NCBI GenBank assembly: GCA_020054205.1
Contig: JAGVLS010000010.1
Coordinates: 1 to 64,000, forward strand
Origin: Candidatus Obscuribacterales bacterium
Lineage (GTDB): Bacteria; Cyanobacteriota; Vampirovibrionia; Obscuribacterales; Obscuribacteraceae
Reading direction: 5' to 3'
DNA: 64,000 nt
Shown: piece by piece, positions 8,777-17,259 of the stretch
Position numbering within the stretch: position 1 is the first letter of the stretch
Layout: each line of letters starts with the position of its first letter
The notes under the pieces: generated by a model
Seen by the model: only the letters and a program-made list of their open reading frames with translations
Told to the model about the DNA's origin: nothing
The model's database searches: none
Made by a program: the position numbers and the translations under genes

Positions 8777-8887
8777 AGCCATTTATTTCATAAAATTATA
8801 TAGATTAAATTGCTTATTCTGCATAATTGTACATACCTGCATCTTAATTAAGCCCCTAAAATGATCTCTAATTGAGGGAGATTCTAT

Positions 8888-9025
8888 ATGGTTGCACGCC
8901 CATTTAAGCAGCCTGTTTCTATACACTGCACTCAAATTTCATATCATCTATTGCGTCTATTCTTAATTAGCCAATTTACTAGGCTATTGAAATTTTGTAC
9001 TTTTTATCATTTGGAGGCTTGTTAA
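8888..9025 (+). CDS. Short upstream ORF (45 codons) before the pentapeptide giant
   Basis: ATG 8888 is preceded by GAGGGAG at 8874-8880 with a seven-base spacer, the best ribosome site in this region. The ORF encodes 45 residues beginning MVARPFKQPVSIHC, ending LEAC. Its TAA at 9023-9025 is only two bases from the ATG of the large gene, and the ribosome site of the large gene (GGAGG, 9013-9017) lies inside it. The layout fits a leader peptide or translational coupling. No family is recognised, and expression is inferred from the ribosome site only. Confidence 0.45.
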   Translation: MVARPFKQPVSIHCTQISYHLLRLFLISQFTRLLKFCTFYHLEAC

Positions 9026-9027
9026 TT

Positions 9028-12000
9028 ATGCCTCCAGATCTAAGTAACGATAAACCAGAGCAAAATCCAAATAATTTGCCTTCAATTGCACCGGAGTCAG
9101 CTTCTGGTGAAGCCTCGGTTTCTCCTGCTTCTTCCCAGGCAGAGCAATTAGAACAAAATATTGCTGGCAACGATACCTTAAATTTAAATTTGCTGGATAT
9201 AGTCTCAGACAATACAGCTCAAAATGATGGGCAAGAGTCTAATGTACAAAAACTAGATATGCAAAAGAAAGAAGCTATTGTTCATGCTGCTATTGCAAAA
9301 TCTAAAGAAACAGGTAGACCAATTGATTTATCAAATCAAGATTTAAGTGGGCTGGATTTTACAGACAAAAATAAATTCCCCGATATTAATTTTGAAAAAG
9401 CTAATTTCAAAGGAGCTTGTTTGTCAGGTTGCAATCTATCAAGGCACGAGTTAGTACAGGTTGATTTCACTAATGCAAATCTTGCCGGAGCAAATATTAG
9501 CTTTGCTGATATAACATCAGCTAGAATGGAAAAAGCAAACCTATCAAATACAAATTTGTCTAATTCTTCATTGAGCTATATTTACATTGCAGATACATCA
9601 TTTGATGGAGCTGATTTGAAATATACAACCCTCAGAGAATTGCATTTTACCCGTTGTACTTTTAAAAACTCAGATTTATCAAAAAGTTATGTCACGGGTG
9701 TAGAATTTGAAGGAATAGATCTAAGAGAAATGATTTGTAAAAAAGTCATAACGCTCAACACCAGTTTTGACAGATGTAACTTAGCCGGACAAGATTTATC
9801 TGGTTGGGATCTAATGGGGGTCGGGTTTGACAATTCTAAATTAGATGATGTGACTTTTAAAAAATCAATACTAAAACAGGCTAAATTTGAAAATTGTGAT
9901 TTATCGGGGCATGATTTTTCTGGACACAATCTGAGTTATGCAAGATTTGAAAATACAAAATTAGAAGGAACTATTTTTACAGGAGCTAATTTGAGTGACG
10001 CCAAATTTATTGACTGTGATTTATCAGGACAGGATTTTTCAAATTGTAATCTTCAAGCAGCCGCTTTTACAGAATCTCAAGTATTAAATGCAAATTTTAC
10101 TAACGCTAATTTAGTTGATGCGAAAATAAATTTGGCTGATTTATCTGGTGCTACTATCAATGGTGCCAAATTTTTTAGAGCAGATTTATCAATGTCTGAA
10201 CTTAATGTTAGCGAAACTATTTGGGGTGCTTATTTAGGTGCTCATTTGTCTAAAGATATTCCTGCAAATTTGTCTCAGGAGCTTTTACTAATTAATGGTG
10301 GTAGCCCATTACAACGTTGGCAAATTGTTGCCGCTAATATTGCTTGGAGAGAAGCTGATAAGGACAATTCTTCAATTGAAAAAGCAAAACAGTTTATAGA
10401 GCAGTACAAAGAACTTTGTAATAAAGGACCGAAAGCAGTTTTACAAATAGCTGATAACTTGTCAGATACTATTCATTGTCTAAATAATAAAGTAATTAGT
10501 CCTGCTTATGCAAAATTACTTACTGCTCTTGCTAATGAACTGGTTACTCCGGATTCAAATGGAAAAGTTGCAATTCCTTCTGAGGAAATTTTAGACTATG
10601 TGAAAAAAATAAATCCTGGCACTTTTAGAGATGCTCATAGATATTTAGATAAAGACACTGTACCCGGACATACAGATAGAACTATATTTGAATATTTGTA
10701 CCAGGATGAAAATTATTCAAAGATTGCTAATTATGCAGACAAATCTCCTGAAGCTATGTATGCTCTTAAAGTTACAAATGTATTTGGTAATAATTGGAAA
10801 CAATGGATTGATATACATGAGCAAAAAAAATTAGCACAACTTATTGAGCAGAATCCTAGATTGCAAGAAAATCTTAAAAGCCCCGAGCTGGATGCTCAAC
10901 TAGCAAAACTAAACCAAGAAAATACAGAGCTAAGAGAAAAAATCCAAAATGGGCAAGAGGCTGATACCAGAGAAAAGTATATTGATCAAATTAAAAAAAA
11001 TAGTCAGGCAATTAAAGAATTGCAAGCTAAGCAAAATGCTAAATTAGAACATGAGTACAATAAGCTAAAAGACTTATTTGTAAGCGAGCTAAAGCAAGTT
11101 CATCATGATGCTTGTATTTGGTTGCCTGTTGGCACGCAACAACAATTAGCTGGTCTGGGTGATTATTTATTACGTCATTCAGATCGCAGTATCACTGATT
11201 TAGAAATTATTGCTAAAAACTGGAAAGACTTAAAACCAGAACAAAAAGAATTGTCTTTTGAGGTTCTTATTAAAGAACTTAAGTCTAATATATATCCTAA
11301 TGCTAAATCTTATGAATTTGCAGTTGAAGCTGCTAAATGGGGTATCTCGCAAGAAGAATATCCTGAAATGGAAAGACGCTTCCTTATCTCTCAATCTGTC
11401 CCTTCTCCTTTTCCGCAAGACAAAGCTTGGTCTGTCACTGGTGAAAATGGTAGTAAATATACTGGACGCTTTTTACCACGTACAGATCCCCGTGGTATTT
11501 TCCTTGGTCAACATTCTGCTTCATGTCAACATCCTAAAGGTGAATCAGCACAAGCTGCCTGGTATGGACAAGAACGTCCTAATTCTGGATTTTTTGTAGT
11601 CGAAGACTCTGAGGGTAAAATCGTTGGCCAATCTTGGGCATGGGTATCAGATAATGGTGGTCTTTGTTTTGATAATGTTGAAGCTAAAGAATTGGGCAAT
11701 AGGAAAACTGCTGTACGGGAAATCTATCAACTAGCTGCTCAAGATTTATCTAGTAAATATCACACCATTGCCCTTGGGACTGTTATGAGTAAAGTAGATG
11801 TATTAGATCTACCAGAAGCTGCCCAGTTAAATGAGACTGATCCTAATAAAGTAAAAGCTTTAGAATTACCCTCCGATTTTATGGCAGAACGTGTTGGTGT
11901 TATGCAAGGTGGTTGGGCTGATTCATTTAACAAAGACGGCACAGCAGCTCAAGTAATTTTAGCTTGCAACCCAGAGCTACCTAAACTTAATTCCCCTCCT

Positions 12001-12906
12001 TATCCTACTTGGGTGAGTGCTGGTACTGACAAGGATAAAGAAGCTTTGAGAAAAATAGTTGAAGCTTGTTATCCAGAAGGCTTTCAATGGGTGGATGCTG
12101 GTGAACATATAGTTTTACGTTCAAGAGATGGTGGAGTCATTGGTTATGCTGCTATCGATACACAAAATAGATATATAGGTGATTTAGCAGTAATGCCAGA
12201 ACATCGTCAACATTCTAAATTACTCATTGATGCTTTAGCTAATTATTTACAACAACATGGTGCTGATAAAGAATGGTCACTGGATAGTCGCCCTAGCACT
12301 AGTTACATTTTACTTAGACGTGCTGAAAAAGATGGATTAATCACTATAACTAACGATACTGCCTCTAGCACGCAATTACCACCTGAGGATATGACTGATA
12401 GAGAAAAGAGAAATTTAGAAAGAGCCCTCGGCAGATTAGGTGTCCCTGAAAATGAAAGAAATAACATGCGCAGAATTACTTTTAGAGCAGCTGTTCCAAT
12501 AAAAGTAAGACCTGCCGAGTCTGCTCCTAATGCTAATGCTGAAGTGCCTGTAATTACTGAAATTGCTTTAGATAATTTATCTGGCTCTATTTCTCTTGAT
12601 AGTGAAGCAAGCAAAATTACAATTGATGAAAAGCCTGCGTCCCCTAAACGTATTGCTAAAGGAAGCGTAGAATCAGTTGCAACTACTGAAGCTGCAGGAA
12701 ATAAACCTGCTACCGAAATTAAGCCAGAAGAACTTGCTAGTCACGAACATGGATCTAAATCCAATCCTTCTGAAAGAAATACACCTGCAACTGGTCGTGC
12801 TTTTCTTATCATGCTTGGATTATCTGCTGCTATTGAAAGACTTAAGCGTGGACATGCTTCAACACAACATGCATCCTCAGAAGATAATGCTTACAATATA
12901 TATTAA
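9028..12906 (+). CDS. Giant pentapeptide-repeat protein with coiled coil and C-terminal GNAT-like domains
   Basis: Start ATG 9028 is chosen from GGAGG at 9013-9017; the product has 1292 residues. Order: a Ser/Glu/Pro-rich tail (1-90); pentapeptide repeats A(D/N)Lxx at about 95-405 (NLSNTNLSNSSL, ANLVDAKINLADL), a right-handed beta-helix; a helical part; a coiled coil at about 607-690; a GNAT-like segment at about 800-920 (FLPRTDPRGIFLG, GKIVGQSWAW, CFDNVE); a second acetyltransferase-like segment at about 990-1105 (YIGDLAVMPEHRQHSKLL resembles the acetyl-CoA-binding motif); and a Pro/Glu-rich tail with a hydrophobic stretch at about 1256-1273. No signal peptide is seen. The combination is unusual; an effector-like or modifying role is speculative. 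Confidence 0.85.
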   Translation: MPPDLSNDKPEQNPNNLPSIAPESASGEASVSPASSQAEQLEQNIAGNDTLNLNLLDIVSDNTAQNDGQESNVQKLDMQKKEAIVHAAIAKSKETGRPIDLSNQDLSGLDFTDKNKFPDINFEKANFKGACLSGCNLSRHELVQVDFTNANLAGANISFADITSARMEKANLSNTNLSNSSLSYIYIADTSFDGADLKYTTLRELHFTRCTFKNSDLSKSYVTGVEFEGIDLREMICKKVITLNTSFDRCNLAGQDLSGWDLMGVGFDNSKLDDVTFKKSILKQAKFENCDLSGHDFSGHNLSYARFENTKLEGTIFTGANLSDAKFIDCDLSGQDFSNCNLQAAAFTESQVLNANFTNANLVDAKINLADLSGATINGAKFFRADLSMSELNVSETIWGAYLGAHLSKDIPANLSQELLLINGGSPLQRWQIVAANIAWREADKDNSSIEKAKQFIEQYKELCNKGPKAVLQIADNLSDTIHCLNNKVISPAYAKLLTALANELVTPDSNGKVAIPSEEILDYVKKINPGTFRDAHRYLDKDTVPGHTDRTIFEYLYQDENYSKIANYADKSPEAMYALKVTNVFGNNWKQWIDIHEQKKLAQLIEQNPRLQENLKSPELDAQLAKLNQENTELREKIQNGQEADTREKYIDQIKKNSQAIKELQAKQNAKLEHEYNKLKDLFVSELKQVHHDACIWLPVGTQQQLAGLGDYLLRHSDRSITDLEIIAKNWKDLKPEQKELSFEVLIKELKSNIYPNAKSYEFAVEAAKWGISQEEYPEMERRFLISQSVPSPFPQDKAWSVTGENGSKYTGRFLPRTDPRGIFLGQHSASCQHPKGESAQAAWYGQERPNSGFFVVEDSEGKIVGQSWAWVSDNGGLCFDNVEAKELGNRKTAVREIYQLAAQDLSSKYHTIALGTVMSKVDVLDLPEAAQLNETDPNKVKALELPSDFMAERVGVMQGGWADSFNKDGTAAQVILACNPELPKLNSPPYPTWVSAGTDKDKEALRKIVEACYPEGFQWVDAGEHIVLRSRDGGVIGYAAIDTQNRYIGDLAVMPEHRQHSKLLIDALANYLQQHGADKEWSLDSRPSTSYILLRRAEKDGLITITNDTASSTQLPPEDMTDREKRNLERALGRLGVPENERNNMRRITFRAAVPIKVRPAESAPNANAEVPVITEIALDNLSGSISLDSEASKITIDEKPASPKRIAKGSVESVATTEAAGNKPATEIKPEELASHEHGSKSNPSERNTPATGRAFLIMLGLSAAIERLKRGHASTQHASSEDNAYNIY

Positions 12907-13007
12907 ATTTTTACCGAAGCATAATTATTACTTTTTCTACTGAGAAAATTTGAACTTTTTTTCTTTTAACAACGTTTATATGTATATGAGCGTTTTTTTG
13001 GTGGGCT

Positions 13008-13487
13008 ATGAAAAAGAGTTTTCTTAAAAGTCTTAAATATAAGTTGCCAATAATAAAGTTATATATTGTCAGGGAAAACTCGTCGCGTGGTGATTCACCA
13101 AAAATAAAGACAATTAAAGATGCATCGCGTTTTTTTAAACCTTTATGTTATTTGCCAGAAGAACATTTTGTTAGTTTGCATTTAAACGCCAAGCATGAAG
13201 TAATTGGTGTTCATGAAGTATCGCATGGAACATTGTCAGAAAGCCTAGTGCATCCCAGGGAAGTATTTAAAGCAGCTATTTTGTCTAATAGTCATGCAAT
13301 TTTAGTTTGTCATAATCACCCATCTGGGGCTACTCTTACTCCTTCAAATGAAGATATCAAAGTAACTAAATTACTGGTGGAGGCAGCACAATTTTTAGGT
13401 ATTAACTTAATTGATCATTTGATAGTGGGTCCTAATCAGGCTGCTTACAGCCTAAGAGAAAATTACCCCCATTTATGGTGTAAATAG
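13008..13487 (+). CDS. RadC-like JAB/JAMM domain protein (short form)
   Basis: The 159-residue protein keeps only the C-terminal JAMM part of the RadC (UPF0758) family and lacks the helix-hairpin-helix front part. FVSLHLNAKHEVIG and SHGTLSESLVHPREVFKAA match the family core, then CHNHPSGATLTPSNED gives the metal-binding HxH and Asp. The gap between HNH and the Ser is one residue longer than in E. coli RadC. The family is widely linked to mobile or accessory DNA; its true reaction is not settled. GGTGGG precedes the ATG. Start and family are confident; function is not. Confidence 0.88.
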   Translation: MKKSFLKSLKYKLPIIKLYIVRENSSRGDSPKIKTIKDASRFFKPLCYLPEEHFVSLHLNAKHEVIGVHEVSHGTLSESLVHPREVFKAAILSNSHAILVCHNHPSGATLTPSNEDIKVTKLLVEAAQFLGINLIDHLIVGPNQAAYSLRENYPHLWCK

Positions 13488-13538
13488 GTATTTCTATGTT
13501 ATTGTGGAGAGGAGTGTGATTTAGCATATTTAAATGAA

Positions 13539-14777
13539 ATGGCTGTAAATAACAGACGTAAATCAACGAGTGTAAAAATAGCTGACAAAACTATTGGTGG
13601 GTCAGCTCCTATACTTGTGCAGTCTATGACGAACACATCTACTGAGGATGCTGAAAGTACTGCTAAACAAGTTAAAGAATTATGGGATGCTGGTTCTGAA
13701 ATTGTCAGAATTACAGTCAATACAAAAGAAGCAGCAGCAACGGTTCCTAAAATTGTTTCTCTTTTGGAAAAACAAGGAATATCGGTGCCCCTTGTTGGAG
13801 ATTTTCATTACAACGGACATTTGTTATTGACCGAATATGCTGATTGTGCATGTTTGCTTGCTAAATATCGTATTAATCCAGGCAATGTTGGTCGTGGTGA
13901 AAAACACGATGATAATTTTAAACAAATGATTGAAGTGGCATTGCGTTATGACAAACCAGTTAGAATTGGTGTTAATTGGGGATCTTTAGACCAAGATCTT
14001 TTAGCTGCGATGATGGATCAAAATGCATGTTTAAAAGAGCCACTCGATTCTCATTCAGTGCTTATAGAAGCAATAGTAGCCAGTGCTCTCAAATCAGCAG
14101 CAGCAGCTGAAAGTTTGGGCATGAGCCATGATCGCATAATTTTAAGTGCAAAAGTTTCTGAAGTGAATGATTTGATTGAAGTTTATCGGCGCCTGGCAAA
14201 AGCATGTGATTATGCTTTGCATTTAGGACTAACAGAAGCTGGTATGGGTACTAAAGGCATTGTTTCATCATCAGCTGCTTTATCAGTTTTATTGACAGAA
14301 GGTATTGGAGACACAATTAGAGTGAGCCTTACACCTGAGCCTGGTGCTAGCCGCATTCAAGAAGTATTGGTATGTCAGCAAATATTGCAATCATTAGGAC
14401 TTAGATCTTTTGTTCCGCAAGTTACAGCTTGTCCTGGTTGTGGAAGAACAACTAGTTCTCTTTTTCAAGAATTAGCAAAAGAAATTCAAGAATATTTAAG
14501 TAAACAAAGACCAATTTGGCAAGCAAAATATCCAGGCTCTGAAGAATTACGTGTAGCGGTTATGGGTTGTATTGTAAATGGACCTGGTGAATCTAAACAT
14601 GCAGACATTGGTATTTCTCTGCCAGGCACAGGTGAAGATCCACGAGCGCCTGTTTATATAGATGGTAAACATGTAACTACTTTAGCCGGACAAAGTTTAG
14701 TAAATGATTTTATTGTACTTTTAAATAAATATGTTGATGAACGTTATGCTGTAAAAATAACAGCAAATATAAAATAG
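13539..14777 (+). CDS. ispG: 4-hydroxy-3-methylbut-2-en-1-yl diphosphate synthase
   Basis: Catalyses the reductive step of the MEP isoprenoid pathway from MEcPP to HMBPP, using a [4Fe-4S] cluster. The 412-residue protein has a TIM-barrel front part ([47 protein letters not shown]) and the C-terminal cluster domain with ACPGCGRT and [18 protein letters not shown], which supply the three Cys and one Glu ligands. A strong purine run (GGAGAGGAG, 13506-13514) is 24 bases before the ATG, unusually far, and no in-frame start lies closer to it. The electron donor is probably ferredoxin or flavodoxin. Confidence 0.97.
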   Translation: MAVNNRRKSTSVKIADKTIGGSAPILVQSMTNTSTEDAESTAKQVKELWDAGSEIVRITVNTKEAAATVPKIVSLLEKQGISVPLVGDFHYNGHLLLTEYADCACLLAKYRINPGNVGRGEKHDDNFKQMIEVALRYDKPVRIGVNWGSLDQDLLAAMMDQNACLKEPLDSHSVLIEAIVASALKSAAAAESLGMSHDRIILSAKVSEVNDLIEVYRRLAKACDYALHLGLTEAGMGTKGIVSSSAALSVLLTEGIGDTIRVSLTPEPGASRIQEVLVCQQILQSLGLRSFVPQVTACPGCGRTTSSLFQELAKEIQEYLSKQRPIWQAKYPGSEELRVAVMGCIVNGPGESKHADIGISLPGTGEDPRAPVYIDGKHVTTLAGQSLVNDFIVLLNKYVDERYAVKITANIK

Positions 14778-14792
14778 TCTATTGAATATAAT

Positions 14793-16334
14793 TTATTCGG
14801 CAAAACCATCGAAGGCGTTTTGTACTATTTCTTCAAGTTCGGTAACTTCTTTATCAGTTAGTTTTTTAAATTCATTTTCTCGTCTTTTTCTTGATAATTG
14901 CCAATTATTTTGCCGCATAAACATAATAAAATCTTCTACCATTCTATCTGGCATTTCTATAGAGTTGGCAATATCTTTCATGGCTTTGTCATGACGTTTT
15001 AAATAATCTAATTCATTGGGTACATCTTTTTCAATTGTTTCTTTAACACAGCTGTAAAGAAATTCTGCTGCCTGAGTACAATCGAAATAACGATATAAAT
15101 CAGAAGTGTCATTTAACACTTCGACATTACCTTTATTGGTTGGAGCCCAATTTATATAAGGCATTAGTGGTGCTGTGTGATTTTGCAAAACTTCTCTGTA
15201 ATTATCAATTTGTTTTAGCATAACGGATGATACAGGAAAAATAACTCCTTGAGCATTGAATTTTTTTTCTGCCAACACATGATGTATTAAGCATCTGTGC
15301 AAACGACCATTGCCATCTTGGTAGGGATGGATATAAACAAAACCAAAGGCAATTGCTGCTGCTTGAATAACAGCATCAATAGATGAATTGTGCATCAAAG
15401 CATTTGTCTCAATTAATGCTTCAACTAATTCTTTTAAATCTTCTGGGCGAGCTCCAATAAACTCAGGCAAAGGAATGCCATCATAAGATCTTTGACCAAG
15501 AAAAACACCCTCATTGCGAAATTCACGTTTTATAAACCTATGATCTTCAATTAGAATGTCATGTAATCTATTTAGTTCATCTATAGTGAGCTTATGTCGG
15601 CCAACTTGTTGAATAGCTCTTAGCCAACGTTCTTCTTTATTGCGAGGTAAACTTTCACCTTCAATAGCAAAACTTGCTTGACTGTCAGCCAGTAAAAGAA
15701 AACTAGCTGCTCTTGCTACTAATTGTGGGCTAATTTTAGACAAAATAGTTTTTACTTTATCTGATAATTGTTCAGATAAAAATGACTCCAATATTTCTGT
15801 TCGTCTTACTATTGGACAAAATTGTGCGGTGCCTAATAAATTGTTACGTACTTTGTGTCTAGTTGAGACAATGCCTTCGCTTACAAAATAATTTTTTTTG
15901 TCTAGCAAATCAACTACAGTTACTTTACTGCAATCAGGTATTTTTAATTTTTGCTCTGTCAAAAATTCGTATAAAAACCAAACTTTTCTCGATATTGGAC
16001 CAGTAGGGGCAGACTGGATATAAGTAAGAATTTCTTTTTCTGGTAGAGCAAGAAATATTTTTTTTAAAACTAATAAGTCTATATTTTCATGACGTATGGC
16101 AAAAGTGAGATGGTGAGATATATCTGGTTTGATAGCATATTTGTTATCAAAAACTTTCCAATTATCTATTTCTCTAATAGATTCTTTAAAGCGTCGTTTC
16201 GATATGCAAGCAGGTGAACGCACTGGCGCTTCAATTTTAAAAGCATTAACCAAAGCTGACAAACCAGCTAATGTTGTATCGGCTGGCAAATATTTTTCTT
16301 GAAAAACACTTGTTTTTTCTATTACTAGCTTCAT
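14793..16334 (-). CDS. Fic/DOC family protein, probable AMP-transferase with built-in inhibitory helix
   Basis: A 513-residue Fic protein. The active loop HPYQDGNGRLHR (about residues 335-346) matches HPFx(D/E)GNGRxxR with the catalytic His intact, so transfer of AMP or a similar group to target proteins is likely. Upstream, SFAIEGES (about 218-225) fits the (S/T)xxxE(G/N) inhibitory motif, placed N-terminal as in class II Fic proteins that restrain themselves. The first 200 residues contain winged-helix-like segments and may bind DNA; the tail is helical and charged. An extended -10 and two 15-nt repeats lie just upstream, and the gene is divergent from a VapBC-like pair. The target is unknown. 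Confidence 0.92.
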   Translation of the reverse strand: MKLVIEKTSVFQEKYLPADTTLAGLSALVNAFKIEAPVRSPACISKRRFKESIREIDNWKVFDNKYAIKPDISHHLTFAIRHENIDLLVLKKIFLALPEKEILTYIQSAPTGPISRKVWFLYEFLTEQKLKIPDCSKVTVVDLLDKKNYFVSEGIVSTRHKVRNNLLGTAQFCPIVRRTEILESFLSEQLSDKVKTILSKISPQLVARAASFLLLADSQASFAIEGESLPRNKEERWLRAIQQVGRHKLTIDELNRLHDILIEDHRFIKREFRNEGVFLGQRSYDGIPLPEFIGARPEDLKELVEALIETNALMHNSSIDAVIQAAAIAFGFVYIHPYQDGNGRLHRCLIHHVLAEKKFNAQGVIFPVSSVMLKQIDNYREVLQNHTAPLMPYINWAPTNKGNVEVLNDTSDLYRYFDCTQAAEFLYSCVKETIEKDVPNELDYLKRHDKAMKDIANSIEMPDRMVEDFIMFMRQNNWQLSRKRRENEFKKLTDKEVTELEEIVQNAFDGFAE

Positions 16335-16353
16335 ATGGAAAACTACTCACCGC

Positions 16354-16468
16354 GGCGGAATATCTATCATTATACCATATTTAGCGGAAAAGGCATCACG
16401 GAGGGGCGGAAAGTCTATCGGAACGGTGGAAAACGCATCAAATTTAATGTTTGGGTGGAATAAGGTTC
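16354..16468. repeat. Cluster of five 15-nt imperfect repeats between fic and vapBC
   Basis: Copies start at 16354 (GGCGGAATATCTATC), 16383 (AGCGGAAAAGGCATC), 16405 (GGCGGAAAGTCTATC), 16425 (GGTGGAAAACGCATC) and a weaker one at 16454 (GGTGGAATAAGGTTC). All lie in the same direction at spacings of 29, 22, 20 and 29 bases. The common core is RGYGGAAnnnnCnATC. The first copy sits just downstream of the fic -10 and the second at its -35 position, so the repeats look like operator sites for a regulator of fic, perhaps the Fic protein itself. An iteron-like role is the alternative. Confidence 0.7.
16369..16377 (-). promoter_or_regulatory. Extended -10 promoter of the fic gene
   Basis: On the minus strand the bases read TGGTATAAT, a perfect TATAAT with the TGn extension that can replace a -35. 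No good -35 is seen 16-18 bases upstream. Transcription would start about 28 bases before the fic ATG at 16334. Repeat copies lie on both sides. Confidence 0.6.
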
Positions 16469-16488
16469 ACTCGGAGTTGATTATCCTT

Positions 16489-16517
16489 TTGACAAGTATG
16501 GCATTTCACGATATGCT
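16489..16517 (+). promoter_or_regulatory. Promoter of the vapBC-like operon
   Basis: TTGACA (16489-16494), a 17-base spacer and TATGCT (16512-16517) form a near-consensus sigma-70 promoter directed at the antitoxin gene 50 bases downstream. The palindromes at 16518-16555 follow immediately and cover the likely start site. Confidence 0.7.
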
Positions 16518-16555
16518 TTACGTGTAATACATGTTTTACATGGGATTAAATGTAA
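16518..16555. promoter_or_regulatory. Palindromic operator region of the vapBC-like operon
   Basis: Three overlapping inverted repeats are packed just after the -10: TTAC-GT-GTAA (16518-16527), CATGT-TTT-ACATG (16530-16542), and TTACAT...ATGTAA (16536-16541 with 16550-16555). The half-site TTACATG or its complement recurs. This fits autoregulation by the ribbon-helix-helix antitoxin, as is standard for type II toxin-antitoxin operons. Confidence 0.6.
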
Positions 16556-16567
16556 GGTATTGGAAAA

Positions 16568-16840
16568 ATGTCTATGCTTAATGTGCGACTCAATGAAGAA
16601 GACGAAAAAAAATTGCTTCAAGTGTTAGCAGCTATCAAAGCTGATAATAAAAGTGAACTGATAAAAAGACTAATTAATGATCAATGGTTAGCCTTACAAG
16701 CTGGACGTACTTTTGTTGAGCGACGAGGTGGACATCCAGAATATTTAATTACAAATAAGACTAATTTATCAATTAGAGAAAATAGAAAGAAGAAGTTTGC
16801 TCAATATTTAGAGTCAAAGAAAACTAAGCGCAAAATATGA
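16568..16840 (+). CDS. Ribbon-helix-helix antitoxin of a VapBC-like pair
   Basis: The 90-residue basic protein begins MSMLNVRLNEEDEKKLLQVL, a short strand followed by two helices, as in MetJ/Arc/CopG DNA-binding folds. The C-terminal half, rich in Lys and Arg, would wrap the toxin. The stop overlaps the start of the PIN-domain gene in an ATGA, typical of coupled toxin-antitoxin genes. It would neutralise the toxin and repress the promoter at 16489-16517. Confidence 0.8.
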   Translation: MSMLNVRLNEEDEKKLLQVLAAIKADNKSELIKRLINDQWLALQAGRTFVERRGGHPEYLITNKTNLSIRENRKKKFAQYLESKKTKRKI

Positions 16841-17259
16841 ATGCCTTTGTATTAATTGATGCAGGTCCATTAATTGCATACTATAGTTTGTCCGATGTTT
16901 TTCATAAATTGACTAAGGCATATTTTGAAAAAGTCACAGAACAATTTATCACTACGGCTGCATGTGTTACAGAAGCAATGTTTGGTTTGCAGACAAATGT
17001 AAATGTACAAAATGAGTTATTACTAGATTTAGCACGTGGCTTATTCATATGTGAGAATCTGATTGCTCAAGATTATTCGCGAATTGCCGAGCTCAATATA
17101 AAATATAAGGACTTACCTGCTGATTTTGCAGATTTGTCATTAATTGCGATTGCTGAAAGATTAGGCATTGATGCCATAGCTAGTTTTGATAGTGATTTTA
17201 ATATCTACAAACGCTTAGGCAAACAACATTTTAAAAGAGTCTTTCCTATTAAAATCTAG
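16837..17259 (+). CDS. PIN-domain toxin of a VapBC-like pair
   Basis: The 140-residue protein has the four PIN acids: Asp in LIDAGPLIAYY (residue 8), Glu in TEAMFG (about 46), Asp in DFADLSL (about 97) and Asp in SFDSDFNIYK (about 119). Such proteins are Mg2+-dependent ribonucleases that cut tRNA or rRNA and stop growth when freed from the antitoxin. The 3' end overlaps the convergent etfA gene by four bases. Confidence 0.85.
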   Translation: MNAFVLIDAGPLIAYYSLSDVFHKLTKAYFEKVTEQFITTAACVTEAMFGLQTNVNVQNELLLDLARGLFICENLIAQDYSRIAELNIKYKDLPADFADLSLIAIAERLGIDAIASFDSDFNIYKRLGKQHFKRVFPIKI

